A DNA stretch of 64,000 bases, taken from the NCBI RefSeq assembly GCF_001400735.1, contig NZ_LJPW01000008.1, positions 1 through 64,000 of the forward strand, read 5' to 3'. Of the stretch, positions 29,771 to 37,242 are shown piece by piece. Position 1 is the first letter of the stretch. Every line of letters begins with the position of its first letter. Made by a program: the position numbers and the translations under genes. Origin of the DNA: Pseudomonas caricapapayae (GTDB lineage Bacteria > Pseudomonadota > Gammaproteobacteria > Pseudomonadales > Pseudomonadaceae). A model generated the notes under the pieces. It was not told the origin of the DNA and did no database searches. It was given only the letters and a program-made list of their open reading frames with translations.

Positions 29771-30960
29771 TACCTGTTCCCCCACAGTCGAGCGAGCCAG
29801 CCCTGATCGGGCTTGTCGTGAGCCTCGGCATGACGCGCCAGATGCTCGCCAAGCCGCCGCAGCCCGGTGCGCAGCGCATCGCGTGACGCCAGCTCGAACA
29901 GCGTCACGCCCTGGTTCTTGGCGTTGAGACGCAGTTCCGGGGCAAGCGGCAGTACGGCAAGCACCGGCAGGCCAAAGGTCTTGCCCACGGTTTCCGAATT
30001 GGGGGCGACCGACCGCTGATAGCGATCGACCAGCAGACCGGCGTGCTGCATCTTCATGCCTTTTTCGCGCCAGTTATTGAGTACTGTGAGGTTGCGTCGA
30101 CAGCCCAGCACGCTCTGGTCGCTGTACCACAGCAACTGGTCGCAATGACTGACCAGCGAGCGCAGCGCCTCACTGTCCGGCTGCCCCACAAGGTTCACGA
30201 CCACATGCTGAAAATGCTGGCGCAGGGCGCTGAGCAGCATGTAAAGCTCTGCGGCGCTGGACTGCTCCAGATGATCGTCGGCTTCGCTGTACGCCAGAAT
30301 GCGCAGGCCGCTTTCGCTGGTGGTGAACGCACTGTCGATCAGCGTGGCATCCAGCCTGCGCAAGTGGCGCAGCGCATCGCCGAAGCTGAAGGTTGATTCA
30401 AGGCCAAGCATCAGCAGGCTGTCTCCGCGAGGCAGACCGAGGTCCAGCAGCAGCGTGCGTTGCCCGGCCTTGTGCACCACCATTGCCAGGTGCGTTGCGA
30501 TCAAGGCCCCGTCGTCATCGCTTTGCGCGCCATACAGCACCGAAAGGCCACTCATGTTCGGGTTGGGCGTCACGGCGGGCAGGCGCTTGCTCAGACGTCT
30601 GACCAGACCGGCAACCTCACTGGAGCGAGAACCGTAGGCGACAAAATCCCTGGCCCCGGCGCGCATGGCGTTGAGTACCAACTGGTTATCCATGCCATCG
30701 CCGAGCGCAACGATGGCCAGCATCGGCTTGGCTTCCAGTGCGCTTTCGATCAAGGCGCTCTGCGTCATCAAATGCTCACGGTCCAGCCCGACGAACACCA
30801 CGCTGGCGAAGGTCACGTCGACCAGCGCCAGCAGATCGTCCAGGCTGCCCGTTCCGGCACTGACCACCTGGCCCAGTGAGCCCAGCGCACTTTGCAGCCA
30901 TTCCAGATCAGTATTGTTGCGGGTGATTGCCAGGAACGTCTGGCTCAGGCTCTGACTCAT
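29770..30960 (-). CDS. tadZ: Tad pilus localisation protein TadZ (CpaE-like)
   Basis: A 396-residue protein with an N-terminal receiver-like domain (about 1-125, without a clear phosphoacceptor) and a C-terminal ParA/MinD-like ATPase fold. The expected P-loop is replaced by LYGAQSDDDGALIATHLA, which lacks the Gly-Lys-Ser/Thr core, so the nucleotide site is degenerate. TadZ places the Tad machine at the cell pole or surface focus. It overlaps rcpA by 4 bases and tadA by one. Confidence 0.9.
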   Translation of the reverse strand: MSQSLSQTFLAITRNNTDLEWLQSALGSLGQVVSAGTGSLDDLLALVDVTFASVVFVGLDREHLMTQSALIESALEAKPMLAIVALGDGMDNQLVLNAMRAGARDFVAYGSRSSEVAGLVRRLSKRLPAVTPNPNMSGLSVLYGAQSDDDGALIATHLAMVVHKAGQRTLLLDLGLPRGDSLLMLGLESTFSFGDALRHLRRLDATLIDSAFTTSESGLRILAYSEADDHLEQSSAAELYMLLSALRQHFQHVVVNLVGQPDSEALRSLVSHCDQLLWYSDQSVLGCRRNLTVLNNWREKGMKMQHAGLLVDRYQRSVAPNSETVGKTFGLPVLAVLPLAPELRLNAKNQGVTLFELASRDALRTGLRRLGEHLARHAEAHDKPDQGWLARLWGNR

Positions 30961-32207
30961 TTGGATAACCCGTCGCGGCGGTCGAAGTCGCCGTTTTCCA
31001 GAAAATACAGGCGTGGAAAGCTTGGGTCGTACGTGCGCAGCCCCTCGCCCGGCAGCGAGGGCAACCGGGCGTTGGCAGCCAGCGGTTGAACCAGATGCGG
31101 GGTAACGATCATCAGCAGTTCGCGTTCGTCGCGCTGAATTTGCGAACTGCGAAAAAATGCACCGAGAATCGGGATGTCACCCAGGCCGGGAAACTTGTCT
31201 ACCGAGCCGCTGTTGCTGGAACTGATCAGCCCGCTGACCACGAAGCTTTCTCCGTCGGCAAGTGCGATGCTGGTGTCGGTGCGCCGGATGTTGAGCGCGG
31301 GCACGGTGGTCCCGGCGATGGTGATACCGGCAGAGAAATCCAGTTCGCTGACTTCCGGTGCGACTTTGAGCAGAATCCGGTCCCGGCCTACGACGGTCGG
31401 GGTCAGGGTCAGGCGTACGCCGAATTCCTTGTACTCGATGGAAATACCATTGCTCTCGCCATTGGGCACCGGCACCGGGAATTCCCCTCCGGCCAGAAAG
31501 CTCGCGCTTTGCCCATTGAGCGCGACCAGGCTGGGACGTGCCAGGGTGTACGCGTAGCCGCTGTTTTCCATGGCGTTGATCATGCCCAGCACCTTGCTGC
31601 TGCCACCGCCCCAGACGATATTGAAATTGCTGTTGTTCAGCGGAATGCTCGGCCTGGTGCCGCTTACGGTGCCGGGTGTGACATTGACGCCGGGCACCGT
31701 GCCAGGTGCGCCGAACAGAAAGTTGTTCGAGCCCTTGCCGAATATCGAGGTGCTGGCCTCCTTGAGCTTGGTGCGGCTGACTTCGATAAAGCGAATGTCG
31801 GTCTGCACCTGGCTAGGTAGTTGAGCATCGGCAGAGGGCGCGGTGACGCTCTCTATCATCGACGCCGTCGCACGGCCGCGCACGAACACCATGCTCTGAC
31901 GCGGGGCGCTTGCGCAGGCCGTCCAGACCATCAGACTGGTCGTGCCCTGCGCCACGCCGGTCAACAGAAAACCGTCACTGCCGTTGACGTGCACGTCGGC
32001 GATTTTCGGGTCTCCCACGGCAATTCGGGTGATGGCTACAGGAGAGCGCACTTCCTGCTGAATGCCTTGATCGATTTCCATCGCGGCAGGCATGGCCGCA
32101 AGCCCGGCACAGTTGCCGGAGGCACCCCAGGCGGAAGGCGCGGACAAGGCCGCGAAGGCTAACGCCAGCAATCCGGGTTTTGTAACTGGCACGGAACAAC
32201 AGCTCAT
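30957..32207 (-). CDS. rcpA: Tad outer-membrane secretin RcpA
   Basis: A 416-residue secretin. The ATG at 32207 follows AAGGA at nine bases and opens a signal peptide (LLALAFAALSAPSAWG). The N-domain has VAVGDPKIADVHVNG and TSLMVW. The C-terminal secretin core has FLAGGEFPVPV, FGVRLTLTPTVVG and FVVSGLI, ending with GDIPILGAFFRS, all typical of type II/III secretins. It forms the outer-membrane pore through which the Flp fibre leaves. Confidence 0.94.
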   Translation of the reverse strand: MSCCSVPVTKPGLLALAFAALSAPSAWGASGNCAGLAAMPAAMEIDQGIQQEVRSPVAITRIAVGDPKIADVHVNGSDGFLLTGVAQGTTSLMVWTACASAPRQSMVFVRGRATASMIESVTAPSADAQLPSQVQTDIRFIEVSRTKLKEASTSIFGKGSNNFLFGAPGTVPGVNVTPGTVSGTRPSIPLNNSNFNIVWGGGSSKVLGMINAMENSGYAYTLARPSLVALNGQSASFLAGGEFPVPVPNGESNGISIEYKEFGVRLTLTPTVVGRDRILLKVAPEVSELDFSAGITIAGTTVPALNIRRTDTSIALADGESFVVSGLISSSNSGSVDKFPGLGDIPILGAFFRSSQIQRDERELLMIVTPHLVQPLAANARLPSLPGEGLRTYDPSFPRLYFLENGDFDRRDGLSK

Positions 32208-32227
32208 CAAATGCAATCCTTGCTCAA

Positions 32228-33187
32228 TCAGGGAGTTTGTTGCGTGATCTGGTTGCCGCGTATGACTTCGACTGCGCGAGGCGTACGAGCGGTTGCGCCA
32301 GGTGTTGGCGGACTGGCCGGGCTCAGGCTCAATTGCCTGAAGCTCACCAACTGGCGGTTGGCGGTGTCCAGCCGTTCGGCAACATCAAGGCTACTGGCTT
32401 CGTTCGCCCAGTAAGCCTGGAGATTGCCTTCGTCGGCACTGCGCACAGCCAGGCGCAGGACACCGGTCTGCGAAGCCAGCATCAGCCGCGCTACAAGCGC
32501 CTCCGGCACCGCAACGGTGACTGTTCGGGCGTTGAGCCGTTGCTGCTCCTGTTTAAGGCGTTCGTCAGCGTTGATGTCCTGCACTGGCTTGCCGTTGCGA
32601 TCCGGGCCGAGCAGTGCGCCAACACCGAGAATTCGCAGGGCGGGCACGGCCACCTGGCTGGAGCGATTCGGGTTGCTGACGTCCTCAGGCAGGTAAAGCA
32701 GTACATCCACAAAGTCGCCAGGGCTGAGTTGTCCGGCTGCGCCGATCACTTCATCGACCTGCAATGCCAGCGCCCGCTCATGTGGCCGAATCATCCGCGC
32801 CAACGTACCGCCGGCTTCAAAACTGCTCTCACTGAGCCAGGTTCCGGCGGTCAGCGTGCGCCAGCTGCTGCGGCCAACGACCTTGTCGACGTGCTCGAAG
32901 CCTCCAGGCGGGGCGACCTTGAGGCGTTCAATGGTCAGGTCGTCAGCCGTGATCGGGGTGTAGGCCGGTACGTCGCGGGCTAAAACCACAACACTGTGGC
33001 GCAGTGCCTCCTCGACTGGCGGAGTCACGGGCGTTCGAGTCGTTGTTTCGGGGGTGACAGGCACCGTGGGCTCATTGACAACTGCAGGCGCCTCGGCCGG
33101 TTTGCTGACGGCGATGCCCAGATACCCGGCAATCAACGCCCCCAGCAGAAACAGGACCGCAAGCACCATGGTAATGCGACTGCTCAT
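32228..33187 (-). CDS. rcpC: Tad pilus assembly protein RcpC (CpaB)
   Basis: A 319-residue protein. An N-terminal membrane helix (MVLAVLFLLGALIAGYLG) is followed by a Pro/Thr-rich linker and a SAF domain (ARDVPAYTPITADDL, then a RcpC/CpaB region with GQLSPGDFVDVLLYL). It sits in the periplasm and works with the RcpA secretin. The ATG at 33187 is chosen over upstream frame because the membrane helix follows at once. It is the first gene of the minus-strand Tad operon, divergent from flp. Confidence 0.92.
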   Translation of the reverse strand: MSSRITMVLAVLFLLGALIAGYLGIAVSKPAEAPAVVNEPTVPVTPETTTRTPVTPPVEEALRHSVVVLARDVPAYTPITADDLTIERLKVAPPGGFEHVDKVVGRSSWRTLTAGTWLSESSFEAGGTLARMIRPHERALALQVDEVIGAAGQLSPGDFVDVLLYLPEDVSNPNRSSQVAVPALRILGVGALLGPDRNGKPVQDINADERLKQEQQRLNARTVTVAVPEALVARLMLASQTGVLRLAVRSADEGNLQAYWANEASSLDVAERLDTANRQLVSFRQLSLSPASPPTPGATARTPRAVEVIRGNQITQQTP

Positions 33188-33509
33188 GGCAACTTTCCCT
33201 TTGTCATCGCAGGACAACCTCAACCCGGTGCGGCAACGTCGCAAACAGTGGCTGACGGACGACTTACCCGTCCGTTATTTGACGGTAGCTCATGGCACCC
33301 AGAACGCCATTATGCGTTGGTATAAAAATGCTGTTGAGTGAATGACATAGCGTTTGGCCGAGCAACGACGGGGGCAGCCGGACCTATAACTTTCCGGTTA
33401 ATGCTTTATTGAGATTGTGGGTTTTTTGATTGAAGGCAATGCTGGTATTGCAAGGGGATCCATGCGCAAGACGGTTTATCGGCGCCTTGAAGGCGCAAGG
33501 AGAAATGAG
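33188..33509. promoter_or_regulatory. Divergent promoter region of rcpC and flp
   Basis: This 322 bp gap should carry the promoters of both Tad operons. It has a perfect 7-bp inverted repeat ACGGACG/CGTCCGT (33255-33275), a second repeat CCGGA...TCCGG (33378-33397), and an AT-rich stretch TATAAAAAT near 33321. In P. aeruginosa the response regulator PprB controls these operons, so the repeats are candidate binding sites. That assignment is an inference. Confidence 0.5.
33482..33496 (+). promoter_or_regulatory. Hairpin directly before the flp ribosome site
   Basis: GCGCCT-TGA-AGGCGC forms a 6-bp GC-rich hairpin with a 3-nt loop that ends one base before the AAGGAG ribosome site of flp (33497-33502). 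It would sit in the 5' untranslated leader and may influence translation or mRNA stability of the abundant pilin. Confidence 0.45.
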
Positions 33510-33716
33510 ATGTTCCTTACCCAGTTGTACGTCAGCGTCTACACTCGTATTCAGTCGTTTATCAAAGATAAAGAGGCCGCTTCAGCCATTGAGTACGCCA
33601 TTATCGTTGCGATGGTGGCACTGGTGTTGTTTGCAATGGTGACGCCAATGGGGACCGCGATCAAAGCAAGGTTCAATGAAATTATCACCGCACTGGGTGG
33701 CACGGCGGCGAGTTAG
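33510..33716 (+). CDS. flp: Flp-type pilin, Tad pilus major subunit
   Basis: A 68-residue class IVb prepilin. The leader MFLTQLYVSVYTRIQSFIKDKEA is followed by ASAIEYAIIVAMVALVLFAM, the hydrophobic pilin helix with the Glu-Tyr pair. The residue before the expected cleavage site is Ala, not the usual Gly. ATG at 33510 has AAGGAG eight bases upstream; longer in-frame starts at 33417 and 33462 are less likely. FppA, encoded at 53.6-54.1 kb, should process it. Confidence 0.93.
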   Translation: MFLTQLYVSVYTRIQSFIKDKEAASAIEYAIIVAMVALVLFAMVTPMGTAIKARFNEIITALGGTAAS

Positions 33717-33758
33717 TTTATAATTGTGCTCTGAGTTCATTCCTGTCGAGATAACTAA

Positions 33759-34166
33759 ATGGCTGTCCATCCTACCCGCCAACAACTGCTGTTGGTTGAT
33801 GACGAAGAGGACGCAAACGACGAGCTTGCAGAACTGCTCGAAGGCGAGGGGTTCTGTTGCTTTACGGCCTCTTCCGTGAAGGTGGCCCTACAACAGTTGA
33901 CGGCCCATCCGGATATCGCGCTGGTGATCACCGATCTGCGGATGCCGGAGGAAAGCGGCATCCAGTTGATCCGTCATCTGCGCGAACACACTTCGCGCCA
34001 GCACCTGCCGGTGATCGTGACTTCCGGCCATGCCGACATGGACGACGTCAGCGATCTGCTGCGCCTGCACGTGCTGGACCTGTTCCGCAAACCGATCTAC
34101 CACGTTCGCCTGCTGGAAACCCTCAACAACCTGTTCCCCGAGCCGAAAATCTTTCAGGTCCAGTGA
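33759..34166 (+). CDS. Single-domain response regulator (receiver only)
   Basis: A 135-residue receiver domain with all key residues: acidic pair in LLVDDEED (Asp14, Asp15), phosphoacceptor Asp59 in ITDLRMPEESG, Ser89 in VTSG and Lys111 in FRKP. No output domain follows. It lies 42 bp after flp on the same strand. TATAAT at 33719-33724 could be a -10 box, but no good -35 is present. Its kinase and target are unknown. A link to PprA or to Tad control is suggested only by position. Confidence 0.88.
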   Translation: MAVHPTRQQLLLVDDEEDANDELAELLEGEGFCCFTASSVKVALQQLTAHPDIALVITDLRMPEESGIQLIRHLREHTSRQHLPVIVTSGHADMDDVSDLLRLHVLDLFRKPIYHVRLLETLNNLFPEPKIFQVQ

Positions 34167-34276
34167 CGGCAGGTACTGGCCCGACTGGGTCGCGGCCTTG
34201 AGTCGAAAGCAGAGCATCCCTACATTGCTGCCTCCAGACTGCCTCCAGGCGGGATGCGCAATTGTCGAAGTCGGGC

Positions 34277-36625
34277 TTACTTCACCACGCTGAACTCTAC
34301 CCTCGCGGTCTGACCGCTTTCATCCAGCACACTTAACTGATAACGACCCGGTTTGCTCAGGGTCGGGGTGAAGTCTTGCCGGGTGTCGGTGTCCGCCAAG
34401 GGGGTGCCATCGATAAACCACCAGCGGCGTCCACTGCCACCCAGGGCCGAGAGTTTCAGGCGCAAAGCCTGGCGGCTGTTGGCGGGCAGACGCAGGTTGT
34501 CGCCGTCGCGCACGCCGACGATGCTCAGAGGTGGTGCCAGGTTCAGGTTCTGTGGCGGACATTCCGGGTCGGCCGGCGGCAGCCTTGCTTCGCGACGCTC
34601 GGCCTTCGGCAGCCAGGGTTCCAGAGGTGCAGGCCAGAGAGCGATCTCCTGCGCCTGAGCGTCCGGGCAACTGGCAGCCACGCGCAATCCCTTGGCATTC
34701 ACCCAGATACGTTCCTGCAAACCCAGACCGAGCGGTTGATCGGCTGCTTGCAGGGTGGGTGGTGTGGTGCCGTCCAGTGTCCAGGCGAAGCGTTGGCGGC
34801 GGCAATCAGGGTCGCTTTTGTTCATGGGCTGCCCCAGCGGCCAGCAGATCGCCGCTACGCCGACATTCAGTGGCACCGGTTGAACCGCTGCGGCGATACC
34901 GCGCTGGCTGTCGCGATTGACCAGCACGTCGTGAACCTGAAGCATCAGTGGCGCTGCCGAGGCCAGTCCGAACTGCCCCGGTACTGGCGTGCCGTCCGGG
35001 CGTCCGATCCATACACCGACCAGAAAACGCGGCCCCACGCCAATCGCCCAGGCATCGCGGAAGCCATAGCTGGTGCCGGTCTTCCAGGCCAGTTGCGGGC
35101 GCTGCACCAGCTCGGCGCGCGGGTCGATATCCGGACGCGACTGGCCGCTGAGAATGCGCCGGATGATCCACGCGGCTCCTGGCGACATCATCCGCCGCTC
35201 GCGCAGTCTGTCTTGCGGTTGCAATCGAACATCGGCGCTTCGTCCGCCGCGAGCGAAAGCGCTGTACCCGGTAACCAGATCCTCCAGCCGACTGCCCGCG
35301 CCGCCGAGAATGAGTGCCAGATTCGGTTCGGCCAGCGGCGGCAGGGTCAGCGGTACGCCACCATTGCGCAGTTCGGCGGCGAAGCGTTTCGGCCCATAGA
35401 CTTCCAGTAACTGCACGGCAGGCAGGTTGAGGGACATCGACAGCGCCGAGCTGGCCGCCACCGGGCCACCGAAACCGGTCGAAAAGTTGCCCGGCCGATA
35501 GTCTCCGTAGCGTCGTGGCACATCCTGCATCAGTGATTCGGAGTGGATCAGCCCGGCGTCCATGGCCATGCCGTACAGAAATGGCTTGAGCGTCGAGCCC
35601 GGCGAGCGCAGGGCTGTCACCATGTCTACATGCCCGAAACGCCTGGCATCATTGATATCCACCGAGCCTACGTAGGCGCGCACCGCCATGTTTTCCGCCT
35701 CGACCACCAGAATCGCCGCCGACGTGCGTTCCGGAAGGCGCGCGCGCCAGCCCATGAGCAGGTCTTCCATGCGTCTTTGCAACGATGCATCCAGCGTGGT
35801 GCGAATCAGCGGCGGGCTGTCCGGCCGATTCAGGCGACGGGCGAGCAGGGGCGCAAGGCTGGGTTCCTGTCGCGGTGCCAGCCATAACGGTTCTTCCAGT
35901 GCCTCGTCCACGCTCGATTGCGGCCACACCTGAAACTCGGCCAGGCGCCTCAGGACCTTGTCGCGGGCAAGCTGCGCGCGTTGCGGATGTCGATCCGGAC
36001 GCAGACGGCTCGGAGCCTGTGGCAACACGGCCAGTAAGGCAGCCTCGGCGCGGGTCAGGTTTTGCGGTGATTTGCCCAGGTAGGCCCAACTGGCGGCAGC
36101 CACGCCTTGCAGCGTACCGCCAAACGGAGCGCGATTGAGATACAGGCTGAGGATCTGATCCTTGGACAAGTGCCACTCAAGCTGCAATGTGCGCCACAGC
36201 TGGCGAAATTTGCCGGATAACGTACGCGAATGAGGGTCGAGCAGACGCGCCACCTGCATTGATAGCGTACTGCCACCGGATACCACCCGAGCGCCGTGGA
36301 GGTTTTGCCAGGTGGCGCGTACCAGCGCCAGCGGGTTAACGCCAGGATGACTGTAGAACCAGCGGTCTTCGTAGGTCAGCAGGGCTTCGAGGTAATAGGG
36401 CGAAACCTGCTCGTTGCTGACCGGGTAGCGCCACACGCCGTTGGCGTCGGCAAAACGCCACAGCGGCGTACCGTCCTCGGCCAGCACGACGCGGGCCAGA
36501 TCGTCTTTGGGCAGCGGTAACGGCCACAGTCGATCCGCCAGCCAGAGCAAGGTGATTATCAGCAGGATCGCGCCTGTCAGCCACGTGAGTTTTTGCCGCA
36601 GATGCAGAAGAAATTCAGGTTTCAA
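34277..36625 (-). CDS. pbpC: Penicillin-binding protein 1C PbpC
   Basis: A 782-residue bifunctional class A penicillin-binding protein. It has an N-terminal membrane anchor (about 17-34), a glycosyltransferase domain with catalytic Glu86 in YEDRWFYSHPG, a transpeptidase domain with STLK (344-347), SLN (398-400) and KTGTS (515-519), and a C-terminal BiPBP_C domain (about 690-782). In many bacteria it pairs with an alpha-2-macroglobulin-like protein, encoded here upstream on the same strand but separated by an oppositely oriented small gene. Confidence 0.96.
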   Translation of the reverse strand: MKPEFLLHLRQKLTWLTGAILLIITLLWLADRLWPLPLPKDDLARVVLAEDGTPLWRFADANGVWRYPVSNEQVSPYYLEALLTYEDRWFYSHPGVNPLALVRATWQNLHGARVVSGGSTLSMQVARLLDPHSRTLSGKFRQLWRTLQLEWHLSKDQILSLYLNRAPFGGTLQGVAAASWAYLGKSPQNLTRAEAALLAVLPQAPSRLRPDRHPQRAQLARDKVLRRLAEFQVWPQSSVDEALEEPLWLAPRQEPSLAPLLARRLNRPDSPPLIRTTLDASLQRRMEDLLMGWRARLPERTSAAILVVEAENMAVRAYVGSVDINDARRFGHVDMVTALRSPGSTLKPFLYGMAMDAGLIHSESLMQDVPRRYGDYRPGNFSTGFGGPVAASSALSMSLNLPAVQLLEVYGPKRFAAELRNGGVPLTLPPLAEPNLALILGGAGSRLEDLVTGYSAFARGGRSADVRLQPQDRLRERRMMSPGAAWIIRRILSGQSRPDIDPRAELVQRPQLAWKTGTSYGFRDAWAIGVGPRFLVGVWIGRPDGTPVPGQFGLASAAPLMLQVHDVLVNRDSQRGIAAAVQPVPLNVGVAAICWPLGQPMNKSDPDCRRQRFAWTLDGTTPPTLQAADQPLGLGLQERIWVNAKGLRVAASCPDAQAQEIALWPAPLEPWLPKAERREARLPPADPECPPQNLNLAPPLSIVGVRDGDNLRLPANSRQALRLKLSALGGSGRRWWFIDGTPLADTDTRQDFTPTLSKPGRYQLSVLDESGQTARVEFSVVK

Positions 36626-36720
36626 CGCAAAGAGCCTTTATGATCCACGGAACCTGAAACGCCTTGCGACGGCCAAAGCGGACAGATCATTTTCCTCACG
36701 ACCCCAATCAGGACGTACAT

Positions 36721-37014
36721 ATGCAGGTAGAAGGCTTTTTTGAATGGCTCGGGCAGGCCATCGGCGCAGTGATTCGCTTCTTCGTCGACGGTCTGGCGTG
36801 GTTGTTCAACGGTTTCACCCATGCTGGAGGAAATTTTGTCGATGGCCTGTCTCGCACATTGGGCATGGACACTTCGCTGATCAGTATCGTCGCACTGATC
36901 ATCGGCCTGATGCTGCTGTACTCGGCCGTGCGGGCATTCATGCGGGCTTCGATCATCCTCGGGATCATCTGGCTGGCGCTGGGCCTCTGGTTGCTGAGCT
37001 GGATCATTCATTGA
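36721..37014 (+). CDS. Small membrane protein of unknown function
   Basis: A 97-residue protein. An amphipathic, Phe/Trp-rich N-terminus (MQVEGFFEWLGQAIGAVIRF) precedes two membrane helices (about 51-67 and 75-95). I do not recognise the family. The frame is open upstream to 36664, but the ATG at 36721 begins the regular part. It lies between yfhM and pbpC, on the opposite strand. The 96 bp gap to the pbpC start must contain both divergent promoters. Confidence 0.7.
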   Translation: MQVEGFFEWLGQAIGAVIRFFVDGLAWLFNGFTHAGGNFVDGLSRTLGMDTSLISIVALIIGLMLLYSAVRAFMRASIILGIIWLALGLWLLSWIIH

Positions 37015-37095
37015 TGTGCTGACTCCGTCTCCACCTGCGGGAGCGAAAGGAGCGACGCTTTGCCTGTTCGCGAAAGGAGCGACTCGGTTGGTATT

Positions 37096-37185
37096 TGTGG
37101 GAGCGAACTTGTTCGAAGGCTTTATTTCTGACGATACATCTTCAGCGGATGTACCGGCCCCTTCGCGAACAAGTTCGCTCCCACA
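37096..37185. repeat. REPIN-like inverted repeat, copy A
   Basis: About 90 bp with inverted ends: TGTGGGAGCGAACTTGTTCG at the left and CGAACAAGTTCGCTCCCACA at the right. The interior GAYGATACATCT and GCGGATGT...CGGCCC matches copy C at 61767-61858. Two REP sequences in opposite orientation around a short spacer form a REPIN, common in P. syringae and P. fluorescens. Fragments of the same unit (GGGAGCGAAAGGAGCGAC) also lie at about 37040-37080. Confidence 0.8.
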
Positions 37186-37195
37186 GGTACGCATT

Positions 37196-37238
37196 CCAAC
37201 CAACCAACCAACCAACCAACCAACCAGTCAGTCAGTCA
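37196..37238. repeat. Tetranucleotide microsatellite
   Basis: About seven tandem copies of CCAA (37196-37226) run directly into about three copies of CAGT (to 37238), ending 4 bp before the stop codon of the alpha-2-macroglobulin-like gene. Such runs are rare in Pseudomonas and prone to slippage. Because it is downstream of the coding region it would not shift a reading frame. Confidence 0.85.
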
Positions 37239-37242
37239 GCGA

